From: Topomyia yanbarensis
Taxonomy: Eukaryota > Arthropoda > Insecta > Diptera > Culicidae
Direction of reading: 5' to 3'
NCBI RefSeq assembly: GCF_030247195.1
Contig: NC_080672.1
Coordinates: 32,619,906-32,683,905 of the forward strand
DNA: 64,000 nt
The first letter of the stretch is position 1, and each line of letters starts with the position of its first letter. The position numbers were made by a program, and so were the translations under genes. Positions 36,096 to 47,400 of this stretch are shown piece by piece. A model generated the notes under the pieces. It saw only the letters and a program-made list of their open reading frames with translations. It was not told the DNA's origin and searched no databases.

Positions 36096-36999
36096 CCTAC
36101 CTCTCGCTGTATATGCAATAGTATAGTACGAACGCATTTTCTGCAGACCCCCCCCCCCCCACTCCCTCGCGGGATCGACCAAAAGGATCCATCAGATGGC
36201 AGGTGATGCGGAGCTGCGGCGGCGACAGGATTTGAAATGCATCAGATTGCTAAATTGACCGACGCTTCCGCCGATTTATACAGCTCATTTGTTATTTAAC
36301 ATGAGAAAAACTAATCAATTGGGTCACGTGCAGTGGGCACTTTGCGCTACGGGAAACGGAAGCGGATGGTGCCAAATCGAATGGCCCGGTGCAGTAAAAT
36401 GTTTGACCGGAAAGCGGTTTGCGTTGGTAGTAACGCGGGTGCGGGTGATCACCTCATTGAAACACCGATGGTGAAAGGGATTACTTTTCCATTTATTGAT
36501 CACCAAATAGTAGCAAATAAGGGTTCAATGGGTGAGTGAATGTAGAAGTGTGAAACAATATCAAACACCTCCCCATTGTTTGAGCGCAAATTTGTTCGCG
36601 TAAATGTAAACTTATATAGAATGAACCAACGGGATTGTATGGCACCAACAAAACTGTCTGGTGTTTGATCGACCGCGGTGAAGCCTCGAAACTGGATTGT
36701 TCCAATATGTATTTTAAACAATTATTTGATGACAAGTCATGTAAATCTTTAGCGAAACTTTTTCAATTAAAAAAAGGAATCTAAGATTTTTCAAAATTTG
36801 TTTGTTCCTTTGCGACAAGGTTATTTGCTTATAAACAGAATCGTTTCGTTTTGTATTTAGCGACAATCTGGGACCCAAGTCAGGCTACCAGATATTGATT
36901 AGACAGAATACTGTTTTTGGTCCACCAAATCTCTATCGCGCACACAAAATAATATTTCACTTGCTTGAATGTAATTCAATTTTCATGCCGTAAAGTGGG
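36096..36999. other. Spacer with C-run, no gene recognised
   Basis: A run of about 13 C residues lies at 36147-36160 before a GC-richer patch to about 36240. Frames of 60-80 codons on both strands overlap at 36290-36730, so none stands out. Nothing else is visible. Confidence 0.4.
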
Positions 37000-38350
37000 A
37001 AGCTTGTCGATTTAAGATTAATGCGACTTGATAATATAAAGAAAATAAGGCAGAGCTCAAAACACTATGTATTTCTATTTTGCCATTCTTATATAGAAAG
37101 ATTATGCAATTGCTCCAAACAGCGACATTTTTTGTTGATCGGAATTTCGGTTCCAGGGTTACGAATTGATGAGTGCGGTCACACAGCAAATTCCCATATA
37201 AACTGGTACCACTATAATTTCCAAATGATGCAATAAAAAATAAAATGAATGCAACATTACTTGGATTTGTGGGTCTAGAACACCAATGGCCAATTGAAGT
37301 AGCTTTGACCATGTGGGCCGCCTAGGACGGTTCTTAATACCTTCGGAGAACTTGCCAAGTTAGCGACTGTTAATGTTAAACGTATTTTGTAGCGAATTCT
37401 TTACCTGATTTTTACAAACTTGGTCCCAAATGAACGGTTTAGCATTGAATTTCTAATTGATCCGACTTCCGGTTTCGGAATTACAGGGTGATGACTGCGA
37501 ACACGCAGCAAATTCCGATTTCAACGAATAAAGCGATGGATCAAAAAAGGTGATTTTTTTTCCAAAATGTGACCACAACTTCTGAAATTTGTAATCTTAG
37601 ATCACTAACAGTCATTCAAAGTCTCTTTTTGGCCACAGTAATTACTAGACCGATTTGACCAAACTTAGCCTCAAATGAGCGGTGTTCCGTCCCCAAAAAC
37701 TGTTATTAAGTTTTATTTCGATCTGACTTCTAGTAGCGAAGTTACGGGTTGTGGAATGTGGTCACAGAGAAAACTCCTACTCAAACCGATGCATCGATGA
37801 ATTAAAAAAAGATTTTTTTTTACTAAAATAGAAGCCAAACATCATGCATATGCAGTTCTATGTTACTGATGGTCCATCGAAATCTTGTTGGTTCTTGAAA
37901 TGCCCGGAAAAATCATCATCTCTCAAAATTTAATCCTCAAATAGACAAGGGCTCTCAGAGGCCTGGCTAGATACAGTTCTCTAGTTTCAATGAACGTGTA
38001 ATTTGAAATACAAATGAACGATCGTTTTCGGGCCTTTGATTCTCTCACTGATAAAACGATAAAAAAAGAAGTTTACGATTTCATTGGGTCTTAGGAACGA
38101 TGCTACTTGAAGTCATAATTTTAGCATGCCTTTTTGAGTGTTAAAAAACACACATCAGTTTCTCGGATACGTTTGGGCCGATTTTCACAGCATTAGTCTC
38201 AAATGAAAGGTACATTATCTGCATAGACTGCTTCGAAATTTCGTATGGATTGGTTATATGGTTCCGGAAATATAGAATGTATTAACGGGATACATAAGAA
38301 ATTCCCATATAAGCAGGAACTATAATTTCTATTTCAAAGGGAGGACCCAA
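37000..38350. repeat. Degenerate ~300-bp tandem repeat
   Basis: A block of the form cttccggtttcggaattaca, then gatga.tgcg..cac.cagcaaattcc, recurs at about 37140, 37445, 37730 and 38245. Each block is preceded by a taa.ct.ggtc.caaatga.cgg-like stretch (about 37410, 37660, 38190). Spacings are near 305, 285 and 520 (one unit probably lost). The units are 60-75% alike by eye. No frame spans them. Origin unknown. Confidence 0.55.
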
Positions 38351-38486
38351 TGGAATTTAAAAAATTGAATTCGTATTTTTGATGGTAAATGTCCTTAATA
38401 TGCACGAATCGTCGATATTTTATAGACGAGATTTTGCTGAATTCGCACTCTTTCGCCTTTTTCATATAGAAAAGTTATACAATCGA

Positions 38487-38654
38487 GGGGAGTGGGCGTA
38501 GCGTATTGGTAAATCGATTGCCTTGTACGCAGCGCACCTGGGTTCGAGTCCCGACCCCGTACATAGGGTTAGAAATTTTTCCTAAGAGATTTTTCTAACC
38601 CGAAGAGGCGAATGACCTTAAGGTTAAAACCTCTATAATTGAAATAAAAAAAAA
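38487..38654 (+). mobile_element. tRNA-derived SINE (Feilai-like), plus copy
   Basis: The 168-base element starts with a tRNA-like head. An A box (tagcgtattgg, about 38496) and a perfect B box (ggttcgagtcc, about 38541) together form an RNA polymerase III internal promoter. A unique body with tagggttagaaattttt follows, and the tail ends in an A-rich run. It is flanked by the 12-base direct repeat ttatacaatcga at 38475-38486 and 38655-38666, a target duplication typical of LINE-machinery retroposition. A second copy of the same length lies at 44268-44435. The name Feilai-like is by recognition of type, not by alignment. Confidence 0.9.
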
Positions 38655-38929
38655 TTATACAATCGATCGGATTTTCGATCTTTTAACCGAGGCCGGCAGG
38701 GTTACCAATACCATTCGATTCAGTTCGTCAAGATCGCAAAATGTTTGTGTGTGCATATGGGTTTATATATGTGTCAAATGTTATATGTTACGTAACCAGC
38801 TATTTACTCATAGCTTTGATAAAGGAAAAAGGCACAATTGAACCACTAGGTAAATTAAAACAGGTTTTTGAATATTACAATTGATTGAAACAACCATCTT
38901 GGTTTTCCGTTTCAACTCGCACCAATCCA

Positions 38930-39454
38930 GAAATCGATAATTACATCCAAAAACCAGGAAAACCAGCCTCCGACCACAACTGGTATTGACCGATTGCAAT
39001 GCTGTCCTGTATCCGAAAGTTGTTTGAGAAAATGATCTTAATTCGCCTCGACAATTCGGTTGAAGCAAATGGTTTACTGTCAGATACACAATTTGGTTTT
39101 CGCAAAGGCAAAGGCACGAACGACTGGCTTGCGTTGCTCTCAACAGAAATTTAAATGGCTTATGCTAGCAAAGAGCAGATGGCATCAGTTTTCCTAGAAA
39201 TAAAAGGGGCTTTTGATTCAGTTTAAACCAAAATTCTGTCTAAGAAGCTGCACCAGCAATGTCTTTCGCCGACTCTAAATAACTTTTTGTTAAACTTGCT
39301 GTGTAAAAACAAATGCATTTTTCGCATGGTGATTCATCGACATTACGAATTAGCTACATGGGTCTTCCCCAGGGCTCATTTCTAAGCCCTTTTCTTGGCA
39401 GTTCCTGCACGCTAAGGCAGCTTGCAGATGACGGTGTGGTCTCTATTAAGTTGT
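38930..39454 (+). pseudogene. Jockey-type RT, three-copy family, copy 1
   Basis: The plus strand reads QKPGKPASDHNWY then PIAMLSCIRKLFEKMILIRL, SDTQFGFRKGKGTND, ASVFLEIKGAFDSV, and after a frame change YMGLPQGSFLSPFL and LRQLADDGVVS. All main RT blocks are present in order, including PQGS and ADD. Stops (after W in HNWY, after STEI and after FDSV) and frame changes inactivate it. The ADD block is followed within about 25 bases by the hairpin at 39455. The same family is found at 48480-49312 and 58558-59410. Confidence 0.8.
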
Positions 39455-39604
39455 ACGCACATGAGGCAACAAGACACATGCCACAAAAAATATTCACCAT
39501 GGAAATTGTTCGACATATTCCAACGCGGCAACAGCATTGGAATAGCTACAACAAAATCCATGGTGATTATTTTTGTGGCGTGTGACCTGTCGCTTCGTGA
39601 GCGA
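39455..39604. mobile_element. Hairpin insertion in the RT fragment
   Basis: The sequence folds almost end to end: acatgccacaaaaaatattc on the left pairs with gattatttttgtggcgtgtg on the right. The pairing continues inward (accatgg with ccatggt, catattccaa with ttggaatag) and outward (aagacacatg with tgtgacct). Arms are about 70 bases and the loop about ten. It breaks the RT shortly after the ADD box. It has the size and shape of a very small MITE. Confidence 0.65.
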
Positions 39605-40950
39605 ACAGCTTTACAGGTCCCAAAGCCGTCGATAAGATAACTATAAAATCTCCTTCGTTTCATTTAAAAAAAATCAATATGGAATCACCTAGTTTTAAGA
39701 AACTTAAAATGTAAAACAAAGCAGAATAGACACCTTAAAACTAACGCAAACGTATCTTATCAAATAAACGATTGAATAAAAAAAATGTGAACGTGAACAA
39801 AATTTTAGACTAAGTGGTGCAAAAATCATCAGTTCAAATTGGGTGTCTTCAGGTAATTCTGGATTGTTGATTCAGAGCTTTAGCGTGCGGTTGGCCAGGT
39901 TAACCCCAGCCAAGGGAGCCAAACTTAGGGGGACTAAAATCATGGTATGAAAGAAGTCAGGATAGAAGTATCATTCCCAGGTGCATATAAAATGATTGTT
40001 TGAAAGTGGAACTGAAAAAGAAAGCCAATGCAGACAGCAAAAAGGCGCATAACTGAGACTTTACCAAAGGCACCAGAAGACTACGCTACGGTCCCGTTAG
40101 TCCAGAATAAACCACGAATAAAACAAAGACTGCAAATTTCAACAAAAATATCGAAAATTATTGCAAACATTTTCCGCTTGTTTTCTCAGTTTCATAGTAA
40201 GTTTCAGTAAAGATCTTAGAGAAGATAAGCTATGCCGCACCATGAAAATTGAAGTCTCCCCGATATCACAACGTAACCGGTTCCCAACCTAGGTCCAACC
40301 GATCCTGCGCTAAGTTGAATCTCTGGTTGAATTATGTCACATGAGATTTTTAGTGTTCCTGGAAGTGTTGGAAACTCTTTGTTTCTTCTGAAATGTTTGA
40401 GATCAGGTGCTGTTTGCTTCGGGTTTGTGGCAGAGCTTTTTTTGTTAGTATATTTAGCGGCGTTTCAAGAGAAAAAAAATATTGTAACTCAGACCCATTT
40501 TCTTGTAATTAGCGCAAGTTAGTGTAACTCGACACTAGTTTGAAGCGACACCCCATTTGGTCACGTCCAATGCAATGTCACTCAAAACACCCGAATAAGG
40601 AAATACAAATACTTTGATCCGAGAAATTATGCGCAAATTCAACAACTCTACCCGTTTCCACTTAGCCAAGTATTAGGCGTCCACGAAAGATAAAAATACG
40701 GGAGTCTTCTAGAAGCACATCTACATTTACCTTTCACGCATCGCAGCACATGTTTCTGAAGAAGACCTATCCGCTCTAGACCAGGAATATGTGCCAGGCT
40801 CGCAACCTACTGCAAAAAAAACTGGGAAAAAAAAGGATTCGTTCAGGCCATAATGACCACAAAAGTCGTATCCAGTACCTCAAAATCAACGCCATGCATC
40901 ATAAACGAGGAATCACTTGTGAAACTCGACGGGTTCACTCTCATAACCTG
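39605..40950. other. Unassigned spacer
   Basis: Frames up to 70 codons on the plus strand (40028-40210, 40334-40522, 40853-41062) show no family resemblance. The last of these runs into the next element. Nothing else is supported. Confidence 0.4.
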
Positions 40951-41360
40951 TAGGGGAACGCGGGGCAAGTCCGACACCTTAAGCGCAATAATTTTTCTAA
41001 AATTCCACAAAGTTCCTAAAATTGTATATTCTGTGCATAATCCTTGTTTAGGTGGTTCTTAACAAAATATAATTTTTTCAGCATTTCAAAAAATTGAATT
41101 CATTAAAAATTATTGGTTGCCAAAAAATGGAGAAAAATGACCGGGTAAGACCGACACCCCAAAGGGGCAAGAGCGACCCCCTTTTGAACTTTCTTTTTGT
41201 CGAAATTTTTCCATTAAAAATGTATTGTGTATGTGTGATAAAGTGCAATTATGTGTATATGAGTATGTGTGATGCAAACGCATACTTTCTGTAGTTTCAT
41301 CGCGTAGCAAGAGGAAGAGCATTCGAATGCGTGGTGTTATGAATAAATAATGTTTAACAC

Positions 41361-41558
41361 ATGGTTTATATTATGGTACGGGGTTTCTCAAGTAATTCTT
41401 TCGAGCTTTATTGCCACTTGTATAGCCATTCTAACGAGGAAGAGCTGTTCTGCAAGCAGATTATATACGCTGTTACTAGGACTCATTCACTTAGAAGTGA
41501 CGCACGCTTCGTAGTTAAGCTATCCGGTTCGTGTTGTGATTTTTCGGAACACTGTTGA
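41361..41558 (+). CDS. Small open frame shared by both CCGACAC elements
   Basis: This is 65 codons in copy B, with a counterpart of 69 codons in copy A (35672-35463, minus strand). The first codon here is not checked as a true start. The shared protein words are about HSL.SD...F.VKLS, followed by a short DF-like ending; the rest diverges. The position within the element is the same. It may be a relic of the ancestral protein or simply conserved because the DNA is homologous. No domain is recognised and I would not claim it is expressed. Confidence 0.25.
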   Translation: MVYIMVRGFSSNSFELYCHLYSHSNEEELFCKQIIYAVTRTHSLRSDARFVVKLSGSCCDFSEHC

Positions 41559-41922
41559 TCAACAATCCGACGGTCAATGAAATTTTTTCATCAATATCAT
41601 TTCAAAATATCATATTAGATTATACTTTTCGTTTCTTTTTGTAATATTATTATGAATCACGTTCAATTAATTTTTAATTTTTTTGGTCGGCTTGAGACAA
41701 CACTGATAAATAAATGCAAAAAACATAGTTTCCGTGTATTTCAATTATTAACATGACGTAATTATAGTATAATTGAACACAACAAATATACCCAGTCGTT
41801 TGTATCGAATCAAAAATGAACCCAATTATCTAAACACCGTGTCGGTCTTACCCCACCCAAAAACTGTCGGTCTTACCCCAACAGCGCCCATTTTTGTTAA
41901 ATGCTCAATTAACAGTATTGAA

Positions 41923-42170
41923 CAGGGGCGGATCCAGAAAAAAACATTCGGTAGGGGTCTGAAATTTCGATTTTAAAATGATAATTGTACAATTCGTATT
42001 ACTTATTAACCTTATTTAATGGATATCAGTTTTGTTGGTTAAATTTGGATTGAAAGGATTATTAGTTTGAAACTATTATAAAATTTAAAGTAATTTAAAA
42101 TTTCTCAACTAGTAAAATAATTTCGGAGGGGGTCCGGACCCCCAGGACCCTCCCCCTGGATCCGCCACTG
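41923..42170. mobile_element. hAT-type MITE with perfect 8-bp target duplication
   Basis: The 248-base segment starts CAGGGGCGGATCCAG and ends CTGGATCCGCCACTG, inverted ends with two mismatches. It is flanked by gtattgaa at 41915-41922 and 42171-42178, an exact 8-base duplication as made by hAT transposases. The interior is AT-rich with a G/C-rich inverted region near the right end. It has no coding capacity. It is nested inside the TA-flanked copy B and so is younger than it. Confidence 0.93.
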
Positions 42171-42515
42171 GTATTGAAATACGCAAACTTATCTTCAATA
42201 CATACAAATAACGATATGGCGAGTAGAATAGAATGTGTGACAAAAAAACTGGTCATTTTCAAAGCTTTTGTGTTATTAAAGCCTTAAAATGTATCAACTA
42301 AAAATAACATCCAAAAGCGCATCAACTTTGCTTTCGCTTGTTTTGTTTATTTTGTTGACGTTTATGAACCCATATGGCATCGATATGTATCGAAATGCCA
42401 AAAATAATCGTACTAATAATATCCTGTCATTATTGTATGATTTAAAATTTGATATCAGGAAAAAGTCGTGGGGTGTCGGGCTTACCCAGGGTGTCGGGCT
42501 TCCCCCCAGTTCCCC

Positions 42516-42779
42516 TAAGGGTAAAAAGCAATTAAGAACATCTTATCACAAGCATCAACGCAGCAATAACGATGACGATATGGACGTATATGACAATGCA
42601 ATTGCGTAAAAAGGTCTCCTATAGCAACGGGTTTGAAGAACAATCACTAATAAAGAAGTAACTCGTTATTTATTGCGACAATTTAGATTGATGGGTAAAT
42701 CGGCTACAGTTATCGAAACGTAACCAAAGATTTACAATAGTTTATCTATTTATATACGTCGAATTAACTTTAGAATGAG
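42516..42779. other. Short spacer
   Basis: This lies between copy B and the transposase remnant, with no motif recognised; the outer end of the remnant may extend into it. Confidence 0.35.
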
Positions 42780-43450
42780 TTTGAGTAGAATGCTCAACAT
42801 TTGTGATTGACGCTCTGCATCAGTGCCTATACCGTCGTTTCCGGTACGTTGTTCCCAAATTGTTCCACTTCCATCATTTCTTTTTCGTCCTTCGCCATTT
42901 CTTTGGTCCTTCGAAGTTCGCGCTTAATCATGGCCAATAGGTTTCGATCGGACCGAGTTCAGCACGGTTTGGTGGCACAAAATCCACCGAATTATGCGGA
43001 TACGGTTTTGAAAAAGTGGCATGACGCCAAATTAGGCCAAAACAAGTGTTTTTGATCGTGCTGACTTCATAATGGTAAAAGCCGTTTTTGGATGCACTCA
43101 GTGTTGTAAATCTCTCATTTCATGGAGCTTTTGGTCGCGAATGGTTCACTACGTTTTCCACAAGTGCATATGTCCTGCCTAATCAGGTGCTTTGATGCTA
43201 ATTTGAAACGGTCATACACAGCAGTCTTTACCCGTGAAATATTCCTATCCCGACAAATGGGACAAGTACATTGTTCGACAATTTTGAGCTCTTTTATGCA
43301 GTAGAATAAACGCCTGAATTTAGTCCAAAAATTTTCCAAACGGAAGTTTCTGCCTCGATATGGTACTTGCTTGGAATATTCCGGATTGGATCGTAGGGTT
43401 CCTCCAAAGAGAACAGTATTTTTAATGGTATCCAACGGGGAAAACAGATA
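42780..43450 (-). pseudogene. ITmD37E-type transposase remnant, copy 3
   Basis: The minus strand reads FKLASKHLIRQDICTCGKRS, EIYNTECIQKRLLPL, then LFWPNLASCHFFKTV, and finally AMIKRELRRTKEMAKDEKEM with a C-terminal NNVPETTV.ALMQSV. The order and spacing follow the transposase at 25942-26842. The second catalytic Asp is changed to Asn (WPNLASC), and the stretch before the third acidic residue is broken by frameshift. No terminal inverted repeats could be found, so the ends have been lost. Confidence 0.75.
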
Positions 43451-43454
43451 AAAA

Positions 43455-43640
43455 TGGTGAGTGAAGCGAAAGCAATTGCGTGAAAAAAATTCACCAAGAG
43501 GCAGGATTAGAACCCGCGTCATCATATCCCAGAGATAACATAAGCGTTAGTGAATTGGGCTGGAGTCTCAAAGGTTGCGGGTTCGAATCCTACCACTAGG
43601 GATTTTTTTTCACATAATTGCTTTCAAAAACGCTGATTTT
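43455..43640. mobile_element. Foldback with a tRNA-like B box in each arm
   Basis: The left arm (about 43465-43520) and the inverted right arm (about 43565-43625) share gaaagcaatt..gtgaaaaaaa, a short variable part and a B-box-like sequence. On the plus strand the right arm has gcgggttcgaatcctaccac; on the minus strand the left arm has gcgggttctaatcctgcctc. Both resemble the T-loop/B box of a tRNA gene with downstream sequence. The centre is about 45 bases. It looks like an inverted pair of tRNA-derived short elements or tRNA-like ends. No complete tRNA can be folded from either arm by eye. Confidence 0.55.
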
Positions 43641-44267
43641 TATTCAAAAATACGTATATTGTACATTAATATTGTACAAAAACTTATAAAAGTTTTGAGT
43701 CATGATCATGAATGTTCAAGTTTCGCCGTCTTACACAAGTTGTGTAAATATTTGGAAAACATACATCTTTAATAGTGGTTTCTTGAGCGCGTCCCGCATA
43801 CGCCTTGATAACATCTGGTCACTTTAGTGTGGATTAAACACTAACAGTCTTTTATTTCAACCGAAAAGAGGTTCGTTCATAGACAGACCTTTATAAAACT
43901 ACGAAAATATTTATACTAGAATTTACATTGAACATATATTTTTAAATAAATTAAAAAATAATCTCATGAGTTCCACATTATTCATTACTTTACATTTATT
44001 ACCATTTCGAAAAAAAATACATTTGGATTGTTACTCTACATTCAAATAAACTAACAAATGAAATAACATTACAATCACAGCAATTTACATTCAGTAGCAT
44101 ATTCCTACGTCAGCAGATCGTACAACCCCATTATCCCTTTGCAGTCTTATACCAAAGCTTGCTATGCAATTTTCCAAGTTCAGTATGTTTGCCATTCATC
44201 CTATTCTGGAGGGCTGCAGGAAGCTTACCAATCATTTTATTAAGCGGGTTATTTTTGGGATATTTAA
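43641..44267. other. AT-rich spacer
   Basis: AT-rich with no frame above 65 codons on either strand and no repeat structure that I can identify. Confidence 0.4.
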
Positions 44268-44435
44268 GTTTTTTGTTTTTTTTTTTATTTTGATTATAGA
44301 ATTTTAACCTTATGGTCATTTGCCTTTTTTCGGGTTTGAAAAATCTCTTTTAGAAAAATTTCTAACCCTATGTGCGGGGATGGGAATCGAACCCAGGTGA
44401 GCTGCGTACAAAGCAATCGATTCACCATCTACGCT
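44268..44435 (-). mobile_element. tRNA-derived SINE (Feilai-like), minus copy
   Basis: The reverse complement carries tagcgtagatgg (A box region), ggttcgattcc (perfect B box), tagggttagaaatttttcta and an A-rich tail. It is about 85% like the plus copy at 38487-38654 and has the same 168-base length. The direct repeat atatttaa borders it at 44260-44267 and 44436-44443. A-box changes relative to the plus copy suggest it is no longer an efficient template. Confidence 0.85.
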
Positions 44436-44443
44436 ATATTTAA

Positions 44444-47400
44444 AAGTATTTCTGGTTATTATTACCCCCAGAGAACTTATTTGATGTTGAACGAAGTAAC
44501 ATTAGTGTTCATTTCAAAACAGTTATATGAAGACTTTTTTCATTAGGTCCAATCTGCAAATGTGAGCCCTCTTTATTCGGATTCTCTTTCGATTATTACT
44601 GCGAAACGATAAAACTTTTTAAACATTTATCAGTATGTTTCGAAAAACCAAAGTTTTTACTAGTTTATTATGCATACAGTTGACGGGAAATCAGAAAGGT
44701 GACCGAATAATTCGCGGAAGAGAAAGTAAACAAAGAAAGGCTCTCTTTTGCAGATTGGACCTATTGAAATAAAGTCGTCATATATGAATTAATCAGTGCC
44801 TTATTCAATACCGATTATATGTAATGCCTAAATAATATCAGAAACCAGATGTTCAAAACCATAGGCATTAAATTGTTGCTTAAGTCTGCAAAAATGTATT
44901 CCAATCCATGAATGATCAGAAATAATTGTTTAGAATCTAATTCCAGCAAGTTAAGTAAGCGACTGTTCCCCAAATTTTGAGATATTGATTGCAATACATC
45001 GATCGCATTGGGATTGATTGAGCTATTGGCTCGTGAAACAAGCTCATTATATCGATACCACCAGACAACAACTCCTTTCATTTACTCTGAACGACAATAA
45101 AAACCAAATAAATTACTTCTCAAGTACTGCCATGTGAAGAGCACTACAACATTTCTAGATAAACACTAAACCACTGCGTCGAGTACAACCATCAAACGAC
45201 CGATTTCCATTCCCACCGACATCCTTTTCCATTGTCTACATGATCTGTCTAAGATCATTAAAATACCAGTAGCGGAAAATGTCCCGAGTAATATTATTCA
45301 ATTGACAATGATAATGTTGCTCTACCCGACCGGGCACTCCACACCACACACAACTGCAATCCGTTCACCGACCAGCAGAAGGGCACTTACAGCAATGGCC
45401 CGGCGTTAGATACCCTCTCAACGCAATCGCTGGCCGCCCGCAAAAAGGACAACATTATTAGCATTTCTCCTTATTCCGTCCATTGTGTCATTCAGGCTTT
45501 ATCGGTGCTTGAATGGATCACTAATCCGAAGCGATTGATTCCATCGACCGTCGCGTCGTCCTGCCAGCCCCAGCAAGCCTGTGGTTGCAACATGGGCTGG
45601 CAGTTGAGCATCGGAAGCAAACACACAAAGCAAGGGACATTGAGACGACACATTTGATCTGCAAGATACGCCTCTTTGTTGCCGGTCTGGATGGCTCAGT
45701 TGCTCCATTAGAGCGCCGCAAGTTGAATGGTATCTTTACGATGTCGGACTCTACCGGACCGTTTCTTGGTGTGGTTTTGGTTAGCAAAAAATTATCAGGA
45801 AAAGTTGACCGAACTGCATCCTTCGTACAGTAGATTTTGTTTTCTTTTATTTCATCCGACCAACTCTGGTGCCAATCTTTGTCAGTAGGCACCCGGAAAA
45901 GAAGATGACTGCCCTTCCCCCTTTTGGGGGGGGGGATCAGAACAAAAGAGACGGACTGGAGCGGGACGTTAAGGACCACCATCCAGAATTTGCTGAGTGG
46001 ACACAGTGTTTATTTTGTCATTGCCACTTGACCGTGTTTGGGTTGGTTGTTGATTCCGCCCACTCTTGTTGAGTCGGTTTCGGGGTCGAGAGATGGTCGA
46101 ACGACGGCGTTGGGGCTCAACAATTATTTACATAACATTTTGATGGTACTTTCTTCCGGGTTCTCGTTCTCGTTCTCGTTATCGCTCTTGGCGCTCTGTT
46201 TGCTGGTGCATTATGGAGCAGTGTTGATTTTTTGCTGTGCTTCCTGTGTCCTGTTTTATGCACCCAGAGGGGATTTGCTCCTCCAGTTCAATCAGTTCCG
46301 ACTGGGAAGAAGTGATTGCGGTCTGACAATGTTTTCGTTTGCTCGTTAAAACAATGCAATTGATTTGAATAGTGCAGTTAGGGTGGAACAATAGTCTCGG
46401 ATGGGAACTGGGAGATACGATGCGGTTACTGTTGTTCAAAATTTGATATATTGGATGTGGAAATTTTTCGAAACATGATTATAATTGGAAAAGAAACTTT
46501 AGCTTGGAAAAAATAATTAATAATAAGCACAAAGAAACTTAGGCTTGGAAAAAATAATTAAATGGAGGTAACTAAAACCAAATCAAGTTGTATATAAGAA
46601 CGCTACTTCAAGAATTTTCTGAACAGTAACAATAACGGCAATAACTAATGGTATAATGGTGTAGAATAGTTAGACACGTATCCAGCAATCGGCCAATACG
46701 AGTTGTGATCGGATTCTGGTTTCCCGGTTTTGCTCACTTGCTTTCAATCGAGAAGTATTATTTTACCTGCAAGAAATTAGCATAATCAAATAAACGCCTT
46801 TTCGCAGAATCCTTCGATGAGTTAAATATTGATTCTGTTTAATCCCAATGCGAATAGAAAATCAAGCGTTGGGCTTTATCCCAATAAGTGCTCATCGATT
46901 ATTCTTTCGCTAACCGACCAAAAATCTGGCGTCGGTAACTACGTCCTTCACGAGGTGGAGTACCGCCTTCAGGTATTGGAAATCCATCGAAAATCAACCG
47001 ATACAAGTTTGTATGGACATAAGTTTTTATCTCGTTCTATGTGACTGACCCGGAACGCAGGCAGTGGTCAGCTATTCTCGTCCGCGTCTATTATCACTTA
47101 TTTTTGTAAGTTGATTCTTCATTAGTACCGTCGTTAAAAATGAGCCACGTTTGTAATGTAACTAATTTATTTTTCGATCTTATTTCATTGCAAATAAGTA
47201 GTAGCTTTCATTTAACTATTTTTAAAATAGCACATATTGTGCCGTATGTTATTCTAAATGTTCGTTGATTTGATGGCATTGTAAGAGAACACGTTTCCAC
47301 GGGGTGATGCCAATCGAGCTAACATTTCATTGAACTGAGCAATACTGCGTTTGTTTAGTGTTTATTTGACCAACTACGGAACTAATCCACAAAGCATCAA

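Larger units (their letters stand above)
40953..42515 (+). mobile_element. TA-flanked CCGACAC-motif element, copy B
   Basis: The ends ggggaacgcggggcaagtcc and the inverted tgtcgggcttccccccagtt...cccc are bordered by TA (40951-40952 and 42516-42517). Motif clusters are one at the left end, a direct pair at 41144-41181, an inverted pair at 41837-41883 and an inverted pair at 42474-42510. Without the nested hAT-type MITE (248 bases plus 8) the length is about 1307, close to copy A at 1335. The left part (caccttaagc, then ttcttaaca, attttttcag, aaaaattattggttg) follows copy A's minus strand word by word. Confidence 0.78.

Noticed and set aside
38487..38560. A functional tRNA gene in the SINE head
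   Set aside because: A and B boxes are present, but the cloverleaf is imperfect and the sequence continues into a SINE body with A-rich tail and target duplication.
43560..43605. A functional tRNA gene
   Set aside because: Only a B-box-like half is present and I cannot build acceptor, D and anticodon arms; more likely tRNA-derived repeat.
19531..44443. CRISPR array
   Set aside because: The repeated units are tandem arrays, SINEs and inverted repeats without regular spacers, and the sequence is eukaryotic.
45521..45982. 153-codon minus-strand frame
   Set aside because: It reads through a long C/G homopolymer, has an improbable composition and competes with plus-strand frames of similar quality; no family resemblance.
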